Of a stretch of DNA of 64,000 bases, positions 27,127 through 34,192 are shown piece after piece (within the stretch, counting starts at the first letter, position 1; every line of letters starts with the position of its first letter). The notes under the pieces are model-generated. The model was given only the letters and a program-made list of their open reading frames with translations, was not told the DNA's origin and did not search any database. Source of the stretch: Streptomyces sp. NBC_00224 (GTDB taxonomy: Bacteria > Actinomycetota > Actinomycetes > Streptomycetales > Streptomycetaceae); the NCBI RefSeq assembly GCF_041435195.1, contig NZ_CP108106.1, positions 4,684,501 to 4,748,500 of the forward strand, written 5' to 3'. A program made the position numbers and the translations under genes.

Positions 27127-27806
27127 CGTTCCTCACCCCGGACCAGGACCTTGACCCAGCTCAGGTGCTGGCGCACACAGTGCGCGGCGCGCTCGGCGTC
27201 CCCGGCCCGGATGGCGTCCAGCATCTCCTCGTGCTCGGCGATGTTCTTGGCGATCCGGTCGGGCTGGGCGTGCATCACGGCGACGCCCATCCGCAGCTGC
27301 CGGTCGCGCATCTGGTCGTAGAGCCGGGAGAGGATCTCGTTCCCGGCGTTGCGGACGATCTCGGCGTGGAAGCAGCGGTCGGTGACGGCGACGGCGGCGA
27401 GGTCGCCGGCCGCCGCGTTCGCCTTCTGCTCCTCCAGGAGCTCTTCGAGCCGGGCGATCAGCCGCGCGGGTGCGGGGATCGCCCGGCGGGCGGCGAACTC
27501 CTCGACCAGCAGCCGGGTTTCGACCACGTCGGCGGTCTCCTGCGCGGAGACGGCGAGGACGAGGGCGCCCTTCTTGGGGTAGAGCCGGATGAGCCCTTCC
27601 ACTTCGAGCTTGAGCAGCGCCTCGCGCACGGGTGTGCGCGACACCCCGACGGCCTCGGCCAGCTCGCCCTCGGTGAGGAGCGTTCCGCCCTCGTACCGCC
27701 GGTCGAGTACGGCCTGCTTGACGTGCATATAGACGCGGTCGGCGGCGGGCGGCTGCTTGACGGAGGCTGGTGCGGGCGTGACGGCGGAGGCGGGAGCGGA
27801 CGGCAT
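27123..27806 (-). CDS. GntR-family regulator, FCD (FadR-like) subfamily
   Basis: 227 residues. The winged HTH is at about 24-90 ('ADRVYMHVKQAVLDRRYEGGTLLTEGELAEAVGVSRTPVREALLKLEVEGLIRLYPKKGALV'). The FCD all-helical effector domain follows with likely metal ligands in 'VTDRCFHAEIVRNAGNEILSRLYDQ' and 'NIAEHEEMLDAIRAGDAERA'. The start was placed at ATG 27806; in-frame ATGs at 27836 and 27926 add unsupported residues and none has a strong SD. Upstream TTGTATCTATCC (minus strand, just before the start) could be its own operator. It probably represses the coupled MFS gene. Confidence 0.85.
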   Translation of the reverse strand: MPSAPASAVTPAPASVKQPPAADRVYMHVKQAVLDRRYEGGTLLTEGELAEAVGVSRTPVREALLKLEVEGLIRLYPKKGALVLAVSAQETADVVETRLLVEEFAARRAIPAPARLIARLEELLEEQKANAAAGDLAAVAVTDRCFHAEIVRNAGNEILSRLYDQMRDRQLRMGVAVMHAQPDRIAKNIAEHEEMLDAIRAGDAERAAHCVRQHLSWVKVLVRGEER

Positions 27807-27932
27807 GCGCACAGGATAGATACAACAGGTGTCCATCAGAAAGGGGCGTCCGGATGCCGAAACGCCCCTCGCCTCTGCGACAGCACGGCAGTGCCCCCGG
27901 ACGCACCGGCGTCCGGGGGCACTCACACGCGC

Positions 27933-29324
27933 CTACGCCCAGGTGATCAGCCGCTTGGGCTGCTCCAGGATCGCCGCCACATCGGCCAGGACCTTGGAGC
28001 CCAGCTCGCCGTCGACCAGGCGGTGGTCGAACGACAGCGCCAGCGTGGTGACCTGGCGGGGCTTCACCTTGCCCTTGTGGACCCAGGGCTGGAGCTTGAT
28101 CGCACCGACCGCGAGGATCGCGGACTCGCCCGGGTTCAGGATCGGGGTGCCCGTGTCGACGCCGAACACGCCCACATTGGTGATGGTGACCGTGCCGCCC
28201 TGCATCGCCGCCGGGGACGTCTTGCCCTCGCGGGCCGTCGACACCAGGTCGCCGAGTGACGCCGCCAGTTGCGGCAGCGTCTTGTCGTGGGCGTCCTTGA
28301 TGTTCGGGACGATCAGGCCGCGCGGGGTGGCGGCCGCGATGCCCAGGTTCACATAGTGCTTGAGGACGATCTCCTGCGCCGCCTCGTCCCACGACGCGTT
28401 GACGTCGGGGTTGCGCTTGATCGCGACGAGCAGGGCCTTGGCGATGAGCAGGAGCGGGTTGACCCGCAGCCCCGCCATCTCCTTGTCGCCCTTCAGCTCC
28501 TCGACCAGCTTCATCGTGCGCGTCACGTCCACCGTCACGAACTCGGTGACGTGCGGCGCCGTGAACGCCGAGCCGATCATCGCCTGCGCGGTCGCCTTCC
28601 GTACGCCCTTGATGGGGATACGGGTCTCACGCGCGTCCGATGACACAACGGCCGCGACGGGCACGGGAGTTGTTTCACGTGAAACAGGGGCCGGTTCCGC
28701 CACCGGGGCGGCCGCCGCGTGGACGTCGTCGCGGGTGATGACGCCGTCCGGGCCGGTCGGGACCACGCTCGCCAGGTCGATGCCCAGGTCCTTGGCCAGC
28801 TTGCGGACCGGCGGCTTAGCCAGCGGCCGGGCGGCCGGGGCGGCGCCGTGGCCGTTCAGCTCGGCCTGTACGGCCTGCACGGCCATGGCCTGCTCGGGGA
28901 CCGAAGCCCCCTTGCGCGGGCGGCGCTTGGTGGAGGACTCCGCGACCCCGTAGCCGACGAGGACCGGCTGGCGGCCCTTGGGCGCCTCGGGCTCCTCGGC
29001 GGCCGGGGCCTCGGCGACCGGCGCCTGGGCGGGGGCGGCGGCCTCGGCGGCCGGCTCACCGGAGCCCGGGGCCACGTCCACCGAGATGATCACCTCGCCG
29101 ACGTCCACCGTCGTGCCCTCGGGGAAGCGCAGCTCATGCACCACCCCGTCGAACGGGATCGGCAGCTCGACGGCCGCCTTCGCCGTCTCCACCTCGCAGA
29201 CGACCTGGCCGTCGGTGACCGTGTCGCCGGGCTGGACGTACCACTTGAGGATCTCCGCCTCGGTGAGCCCCTCGCCGACGTCCGGCATCTTGAACTCGCG
29301 GAAGCGGGCAGAAGTTTCAGTCAT
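27933..29324 (-). CDS. bkdC: Branched-chain alpha-keto acid dehydrogenase E2 (lipoyl acyltransferase), set 1
   Basis: 463 residues. N-terminal lipoyl domain with lipoylation Lys in 'CEVETAKAAVE' (about residue 49), Ala/Pro-rich linker, peripheral-subunit-binding domain ('KPPVRKLAKDLGIDLASVVPTGPDGVITRDDV'), second linker, and catalytic domain ending with 'LSFDHRLVDGELGSKVL' (DHRxxDG acyltransferase motif). It transfers branched acyl groups to CoA in valine, leucine and isoleucine catabolism, supplying starter units for branched fatty acids and polyketides. A GTG at 29330 is an alternative start closer to GAGGAG. A perfect parS site lies inside the second linker and encodes PVSRET. Last gene of the operon. 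Confidence 0.92.
   Translation of the reverse strand: MTETSARFREFKMPDVGEGLTEAEILKWYVQPGDTVTDGQVVCEVETAKAAVELPIPFDGVVHELRFPEGTTVDVGEVIISVDVAPGSGEPAAEAAAPAQAPVAEAPAAEEPEAPKGRQPVLVGYGVAESSTKRRPRKGASVPEQAMAVQAVQAELNGHGAAPAARPLAKPPVRKLAKDLGIDLASVVPTGPDGVITRDDVHAAAAPVAEPAPVSRETTPVPVAAVVSSDARETRIPIKGVRKATAQAMIGSAFTAPHVTEFVTVDVTRTMKLVEELKGDKEMAGLRVNPLLLIAKALLVAIKRNPDVNASWDEAAQEIVLKHYVNLGIAAATPRGLIVPNIKDAHDKTLPQLAASLGDLVSTAREGKTSPAAMQGGTVTITNVGVFGVDTGTPILNPGESAILAVGAIKLQPWVHKGKVKPRQVTTLALSFDHRLVDGELGSKVLADVAAILEQPKRLITWA
28671..28686. promoter_or_regulatory. parS (ParB-binding site), inside bkdC
   Basis: TGTTTCACGTGAAACA, a perfect 16-bp palindrome identical to the Streptomyces parS consensus used by ParB for chromosome segregation. 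It is intragenic, in the interdomain linker of the E2 gene, where the encoded residues tolerate it. Confidence 0.9.
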
Positions 29325-29338
29325 GGTCACGGGACTCC

Positions 29339-30319
29339 TCAGTACGCCAGCGAGCGGTCGACGGCGTCGAGCACCCGGTCCAGACCCGGCAGGTACTCCT
29401 CCTCCAGGCGCGCCGGCGGGTACGGGGCGTGGTAGCCGCCGACCCTGAGCACCGGTGCCTCCAGGTGGTAGAAGCTGCGCTCGGTGATCCGCGCGGCGAT
29501 CTCCGCGCCCGCGCCGTAGAACACCGGAGCCTCGTGGACCACGACCAGCCGGCGGGTCTTCTCCACCGACGCCTGGACCGCGTCGAAGTCGATCGGGGAC
29601 ATCGAGCGCAGGTCCAGGACCTCGATCGACTTGCCCTCCTCGGCGGCGGCCGCGGCCGCCTCCACGCAGACCTTCACCATCGGGCCGTACGCCACCAGCG
29701 TCAGGTCCGAACCGGCCACGACCGTACGGGCCTTGTGCAGCGGGCCGGGGATGGCCTCGGTGTCGACCTCGCTCTTGTCCCAGTAACGCCGCTTGGGCTC
29801 GAAGTAGATGATGGGGTCGTCGGACTGGATGGCCTGCTGCATCATCCAGTACGCGTCGGAGGCGTTGGAGGGCGAGACCACCTTGAGGCCCGGCACGTGC
29901 GCGAAGAGCGCCTCCGGGGACTCGCTGTGGTGCTCGACCGCGCCGATGCCGCCGCCGTACGGGATGCGGATGACGACCGGCAGCTTGATCTTGCCGAGCG
30001 CGCGGGCGTGCATCTTCGCGAGCTGGGTGACGATCTGGTCGTACGCCGGGAAGACGAACCCGTCGAACTGGATCTCCACGACCGGGCGGTAGCCGCGCAG
30101 GGCCAGGCCGATCGCGGTGCCGACGATGCCGGACTCGGCAAGCGGGGTGTCGATGACCCGGCCCTCGCCGAAGTCCTTCTGGAGCCCGTCGGTGACCCGG
30201 AAGACGCCGCCGAGCTTGCCGACGTCCTCACCCATGATCAGGACCTTGGGGTCGTTCTCCATCGCCTTGCGCAGCGACTCGTTGATCGCCTTGGCGATGG
30301 GAAGCTTCTGTACGGTCAT
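29339..30319 (-). CDS. bkdB: Branched-chain alpha-keto acid dehydrogenase E1 beta, set 1
   Basis: 326 residues, transketolase-like pyrimidine and C-terminal domains. Signatures: 'VLIMGEDVGKLGGVFRVTDGLQKDFG', 'DTPLAESGIVGTAIGLALRGYRPVVEIQF', 'RIPYGGGIGAVEHHSESPEALFAHVPGL', 'YFEPKRRYW' and 'VVHEAPVFYGAGAEIAARI'. With E1 alpha it forms the alpha2beta2 thiamine-diphosphate decarboxylase. ATG 30319 follows the E1 alpha stop with a 2-nt gap, and its stop overlaps the SD of bkdC, so the operon is tightly coupled. Confidence 0.93.
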   Translation of the reverse strand: MTVQKLPIAKAINESLRKAMENDPKVLIMGEDVGKLGGVFRVTDGLQKDFGEGRVIDTPLAESGIVGTAIGLALRGYRPVVEIQFDGFVFPAYDQIVTQLAKMHARALGKIKLPVVIRIPYGGGIGAVEHHSESPEALFAHVPGLKVVSPSNASDAYWMMQQAIQSDDPIIYFEPKRRYWDKSEVDTEAIPGPLHKARTVVAGSDLTLVAYGPMVKVCVEAAAAAAEEGKSIEVLDLRSMSPIDFDAVQASVEKTRRLVVVHEAPVFYGAGAEIAARITERSFYHLEAPVLRVGGYHAPYPPARLEEEYLPGLDRVLDAVDRSLAY

Positions 30320-30321
30320 GG

Positions 30322-31473
30322 CTACTTGCCCTCCCCGTCCGCGAACGACGCCTGGTAGGCCGCGAACTGGGCCCGCTCCTCGTCGACGAGCGCGTGCCCG
30401 TCGGCGTAGATGTTCTCGAAGATGGCCATCCGGTCCGGGTCGGGCATGGCGCGGACCGCCTCGCGGACCTGCTTGCCGAGCGTCTCGGACTCCTCTTCGA
30501 GGGAGGTGAAGAACGCCTCGTCGGCGTGCCCCTCGTTCTCCAGGTACGTCTTCAGCCGCAGGATCGGGTCCTTGGCCTCCCACGCCTCGCGCTCCTCGTC
30601 GGCCCGGTACTTGGTCGGGTCGTCGGAGGTGGTGTGCGCGCCCATCCGGTACGTGAACGCCTCGATCAGCGTCGGCCCCTCGCCGCGCCGGGCCCGCTCC
30701 AGGGCGGACCGGGTCACGGCCAGGCAGGCCAGCACGTCGTTGCCGTCGACCCGGATGCCGGGGAAGCCGTAGCCCTGGGCGCGCTGGTAGAGCGGCACCC
30801 GGGTCTGCTTCTCGGTCGGCTCGGAGATCGCCCACTGGTTGTTCTGGCAGAAGAACACGACCGGGGCGTTGTAGACGGCGGAGAAGGTGAACGACTCCGC
30901 GACGTCGCCCTGGCTGGAGGCGCCGTCGCCGAAGTACGCGATCACGGCCGAGTCCGCGCCGTCCTTGGCCACACCCATGGCGTAACCGGTCGCGTGCAGC
31001 GTCTGCGAGCCGATCACGATCGTGTACAGGTGGAAGTTGTTGCTGTTGGGGTCCCAGCCGCCGTGGTTCACACCACGGAACATGCCGAGGAGGTTGGTGG
31101 GGTTGACCCCCCGGCACCAGGCGACACCGTGCTCGCGATAGGTCGGGAACACATAGTCGTCGTCGCGCAGAGCACGGCCGGAGCCGATCTGGGCGGCCTC
31201 CTGGCCGAGCAGCGAGGCCCACAGGCCCAGCTCGCCCTGGCGCTGCAGTGCGGTGGCCTCGGCGTCGAAGCGCCGGGTCAGCACCATGTCGCGGTAGAGC
31301 CCGCGCAGCTCTTCGGGGGTCAGGTCAACGTCGTAGTCAGGGTGCTCGACCCGCTGGCCCTCGGGCGTCAGCAGCTGTACGAGCTGGGGGTCGGCGACAG
31401 CCTTCCCGGCGCTGCTACCGGTGCGCTTGCTGCTGCGTCGCGGTTTGCGCGCGGCAGTGCTCTCCACGGTCAC
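30322..31473 (-). CDS. bkdA: Branched-chain alpha-keto acid dehydrogenase E1 alpha, set 1
   Basis: 383 residues from GTG 31473, preceded by GGAGGAG with a 7-nt spacer. A basic N-terminal tail (KPRRSSKRTGSSAGK) precedes the ThDP-binding domain with GDG at 182-184 and the closing NN at 211-212 ('FFCQNNQWAIS'). 'RDMVLTRRFDAEATALQRQGELGLWASLLGQEAAQIGSG' is the E1 alpha signature. It decarboxylates branched 2-oxo acids and acylates the E2 lipoyl arm. First gene of the operon; divergent from a NarL-type response regulator. No E3 gene is present in the window. Confidence 0.93.
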   Translation of the reverse strand: MTVESTAARKPRRSSKRTGSSAGKAVADPQLVQLLTPEGQRVEHPDYDVDLTPEELRGLYRDMVLTRRFDAEATALQRQGELGLWASLLGQEAAQIGSGRALRDDDYVFPTYREHGVAWCRGVNPTNLLGMFRGVNHGGWDPNSNNFHLYTIVIGSQTLHATGYAMGVAKDGADSAVIAYFGDGASSQGDVAESFTFSAVYNAPVVFFCQNNQWAISEPTEKQTRVPLYQRAQGYGFPGIRVDGNDVLACLAVTRSALERARRGEGPTLIEAFTYRMGAHTTSDDPTKYRADEEREAWEAKDPILRLKTYLENEGHADEAFFTSLEEESETLGKQVREAVRAMPDPDRMAIFENIYADGHALVDEERAQFAAYQASFADGEGK

Positions 31474-31787
31474 GTGCGTGCTCCTCCGTCTGTCCGGCCC
31501 CCGGGTTCGCCGGTGTGGCCAGTTGCGGCTCCTCGCCTGCTTCCGGTCGCGGTGCACGGGGGTGGGTGCGCCTCACCGGGAACCAGGCGTGACAGGTGCC
31601 CCGGCGAGCGCCCTGTCATAGGCACGTTACCCAGTGCTGCGCATTACTGCGAAACCCCATTTGACCTGCGATTTTGCTTGGATTTCCAAGTAAATCGAGA
31701 AAGTCGGGAACAACCACTGGTCACAGCCTTGCAGGCCGCCGGAACAACGGCACGTTATCCCGGTCACCTGCGGCACGGGAAGAGCGA
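31474..31787. other. 314-bp divergent intergenic region (bkdA / response regulator)
   Basis: No gene seen. The half next to bkdA is GC-rich. The stretch from about 31640 to 31715 is clearly AT-richer than its surroundings and holds TTGACC (31661-31666) and the inverted repeat CTTGGATTTCCAAG (31677-31690). Promoters for both divergent genes presumably lie here; exact -10 boxes could not be assigned. Confidence 0.5.
31677..31690. promoter_or_regulatory. Inverted repeat CTTGG-N4-CCAAG upstream of the response regulator
   Basis: CTTGGATTTCCAAG is a perfect 5-bp inverted repeat with a 4-bp AT spacer, about 100 bp before the regulator's start, in the AT-rich part of the gap. It is a candidate operator, possibly autoregulatory. 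Confidence 0.4.
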
Positions 31788-32465
31788 ATGTGTGAGACTG
31801 CTTCCGTGCGCGAACCAGGCAAAATCACCGTATTCCTGCTCGACGACCACGAAGTGGTCCGCCGCGGCGTCCACGAAATGCTCTCCGTCGAGGAGGACAT
31901 CGAGGTGGTCGGCGAGGCCGGCACCGCGGCAGATGCCCTGGTCAGGATCCCTGCGACGCGTCCGGACGTGGCTGTGCTCGACGTCCGGCTGCCGGACGGG
32001 AGCGGCGTGGAGGTCTGCCGCGAGATCCGCTCCCAGAACGAGGACATCAAATGCCTGATGCTGACCTCGTTCGCCGATGACGAAGCCCTCTTCGATGCGA
32101 TCATGGCGGGTGCGTCCGGATATGTTCTGAAGGCGATCCGGGGCAGCGAACTGCTTTCGGCCGTACGGGACGTGGCGGCGGGCAAGTCCCTGCTCGACCC
32201 GGTCGCCACGGCCCGCGTCCTGGAGCGCCTGCGCGACGGCGGCACGGCCAAGCGCGACGACCGCCTGGCGAACCTGACGGAACAGGAACGCAAGATCCTC
32301 GACCTGATCGGCGAGGGCCTCACGAACCGGGTGATCGGCGAGCGCCTGCACCTGGCAGAGAAAACGATCAAGAACTATGTCTCGTCGCTGCTGTCGAAGC
32401 TGGGGATGGAGCGGAGATCGCAGGCGGCGGCATACGTGGCCCGAATCCAGGCGGAACGCCACTGA
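31788..32465 (+). CDS. NarL/DevR-type response regulator (orphan)
   Basis: About 225 residues. The receiver domain has 'ITVFLLDDHEVVRRGVHEML' (acidic pair), 'VAVLDVRLPDGSG' (phospho-Asp), 'MLTSFADDEALFDAIMAGASGYVLKAI' (Thr/Ser and Lys switch). The C-terminal LuxR-type HTH has 'LTEQERKILDLIGEGLTNRVIGERLHLAEKTIKNYVSSLLSKLGMERRSQAAAYVARI'. The closeness to DevR/DosR-type regulators is striking, but no sensor kinase is adjacent. Start is either ATG 31788 (GGAAGAG upstream) or GTG 31806. It is divergent from the bkd operon, so it may influence it. Confidence 0.88.
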   Translation: MCETASVREPGKITVFLLDDHEVVRRGVHEMLSVEEDIEVVGEAGTAADALVRIPATRPDVAVLDVRLPDGSGVEVCREIRSQNEDIKCLMLTSFADDEALFDAIMAGASGYVLKAIRGSELLSAVRDVAAGKSLLDPVATARVLERLRDGGTAKRDDRLANLTEQERKILDLIGEGLTNRVIGERLHLAEKTIKNYVSSLLSKLGMERRSQAAAYVARIQAERH

Positions 32466-32495
32466 GCCCTCGTCCGCAGGCCGCCTATGGCTGGT

Positions 32496-32617
32496 CGCGC
32501 AGTTCCCCGCGCCCCTGAGGGGCGGGCCTGCGGCCCCTGCCCCCGACTCCTCGAACGCCGGAGGGGTTGAATGTGCCTGTGCCCCCTTCTGCCTCAAGGG
32601 GCGCGGGGAACTGCGCG
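32496..32617. repeat. Intergenic inverted-repeat element
   Basis: Arms at 32496-32516 and 32597-32617 are exact complements around an 80-bp loop with GC hairpins (GAGGGGCGGGCCTGCGGCCCC region). Flanks CCGCAGGCCGCCTATGGCTGG and GACCAGCCCACACCGGCCCGCAGACGAAC extend it. It occupies most of the 274-bp gap after the response regulator. Confidence 0.85.
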
Positions 32618-32739
32618 ACCAGCCCACACCGGCCCGCAGACGAACGCCGGGCCAAATAGGCCCCTTCGGGACCTTTGGCCCCCGGCCCAGGGGGCGCGCG
32701 GCACTGGTTCGGGGGCGGGGCCGCGGACACAGTGGACCC

Positions 32740-33156
32740 ATGCCCACCGAGGAGCGCCGAGCCATCACCCTGCTCAGCCGGGTCCCGTACGGCCGCATAG
32801 CCACCAGCATGCGCGCCCTCCCCTTCATCGCCCCCGCCCGCCACATCGTGGTCGACGACCGCGTCGTCCTGCGCATCCACGCCGGCCTCGGCTACCACCA
32901 CGCCTGCCTCGGCAGCGTCGTGGCGTACGGCGCCGACAACCTGGGGGCGGGCGACGGGGACCTGTGGTCCGTCCAGTTCACCGGCACCGCCGAGCCCGTC
33001 GACCCCACCCCCGAGGAGCTCGAACTCCTCGGCCCGGCCCCCCACCGCGTGGACGGCGAGCCCTTCGAGCCCGTCTATCTGCGGATCGAACCCCAGTTCG
33101 TAACCGTCCACTCGTTGGACTATTCCACAGAGCGACACCTGCGCCACGCCGCGTGA
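32740..33156 (+). CDS. Pyridoxamine 5'-phosphate oxidase-like (FMN-binding split barrel) protein
   Basis: 138 residues. The pattern 'ITLLSRVPYGRIATSMRALPFIAPARHIVVDDRVVLRIHAGLGYHHACLGSVVAYGAD' followed by 'WSVQFTGTAEPVDPTPEE' is that of the small PPOX-like split-barrel proteins that bind FMN or F420. ATG 32740 yields MPTEERRAITLLSR. It is followed 15 bp later by a kinase-fold gene on the same strand. The substrate is unknown. Confidence 0.72.
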   Translation: MPTEERRAITLLSRVPYGRIATSMRALPFIAPARHIVVDDRVVLRIHAGLGYHHACLGSVVAYGADNLGAGDGDLWSVQFTGTAEPVDPTPEELELLGPAPHRVDGEPFEPVYLRIEPQFVTVHSLDYSTERHLRHAA

Positions 33157-33171
33157 TCTAACATCTGGCGC

Positions 33172-34173
33172 GTGCCGCGCTCATATGCAACCCCGCCCGT
33201 GAGGGACCTGCTGCGCCGATTCGCCTCGCTGGGCGAGCCGCTCACCTGCGAACCCGTCGCCCAGGGCCTCCTCAACCGCGGTTACCGCCTCGCCACCACC
33301 CGCGGCGAGTTCTTCCTCAAGCACCACCTCGACGGCGACCACGAGGCCATCGCCCGCCAGCACGACGCCACCCGCCGCCTCCAGGCGCTCGGCGTGCCCG
33401 TCGCGCCCCCCGTACCGGACTCCGACGGCGACACCGTCACCGTCCTCGGCGGCCGCTGCTACGCCCTGCACCCGTGGGTCCACGGCCGCCACCGCGACGG
33501 CGCCCAGCTCAGCGCCGCCGGCTCACGGCGGCTCGGCGCGCTGCTCGGCCTCGTCCACATCTGCCTGGAGGAGGTGATGGAGGGGCGGGACGAGCACGCC
33601 GACCACCTCGGCGCCGACCCCGACGACACCTTCGCCCTCATCGACGACCTGCTCGCCCGCGCCCGCCGGCGCCGCCCCCGCGACTCCTTCGACGAGCTCG
33701 CCGAACACCGGCTGCGCGAGCGCCGCCACCTCATCGAGCAGCACGCCCACCGCCGCCCGCCCCCGCAGAACGCCGGCGGCTGGGTGCACGGCGACTTCCA
33801 CCCGCTGAACCTGCTCTACCGCGGCAAGGAGCCCGCCGCGATCGTCGACTGGGACCGCCTCGGCGTCCAGCCCCGCGCGGAGGAGGCGGTACGGGCCGCC
33901 GCGATCTTCTTCGTACGCCCGGCCGGGGAGCTGGAGCTGGACAAGGTGCGCGCGTACGCCCGCGCCTACCGGGGAGCCACCGGCGCGGACCCGGCGGAGC
34001 TCGCCGCCGCCGTCCACCGCGTGTGGTGGGAGCGGCTCAACGACTTCTGGATCCTGCGCTGGCGCTACCAGCTCCAAGACCGAAGGGCCGACCCGCAGTT
34101 CCCTGCGGCGTCGGCCCTGGCGGTCTGGTGGACCCGCGAATACGAGGCGGTGCGCGAGGCGTTCGCGGGGTGA
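33172..34173 (+). CDS. Aminoglycoside phosphotransferase-fold (APH/choline kinase-like) protein
   Basis: 333 residues. The kinase-like fold shows an N-lobe 'GLLNRGYRLATTRGEFFLKHHLDGDHE' with the ATP-binding Lys, catalytic 'WVHGDFHPLNLLYRGKEPAAIVDWDRLGVQPRAEE' (His206, catalytic Asp208, metal-binding Asp226) and a helical C-terminus. These enzymes phosphorylate small molecules such as homoserine, choline, thiamine or antibiotics; nothing here singles out aminoglycosides. GTG 33172 start, 15 bp after the PPOX-like gene, so likely cotranscribed. Confidence 0.85.
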   Translation: MPRSYATPPVRDLLRRFASLGEPLTCEPVAQGLLNRGYRLATTRGEFFLKHHLDGDHEAIARQHDATRRLQALGVPVAPPVPDSDGDTVTVLGGRCYALHPWVHGRHRDGAQLSAAGSRRLGALLGLVHICLEEVMEGRDEHADHLGADPDDTFALIDDLLARARRRRPRDSFDELAEHRLRERRHLIEQHAHRRPPPQNAGGWVHGDFHPLNLLYRGKEPAAIVDWDRLGVQPRAEEAVRAAAIFFVRPAGELELDKVRAYARAYRGATGADPAELAAAVHRVWWERLNDFWILRWRYQLQDRRADPQFPAASALAVWWTREYEAVREAFAG

Positions 34174-34192
34174 GGCACGAACGCCCGGCGCC

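Noticed and set aside
31661..31689. TTGACC-based promoter for the response regulator
   Set aside because: No acceptable -10 at 16-19 bp; kept only as part of the intergenic description.
33172..34173. Aminoglycoside resistance gene
   Set aside because: The APH fold is shared by many metabolic kinases; nothing in the sequence or context indicates antibiotic modification.
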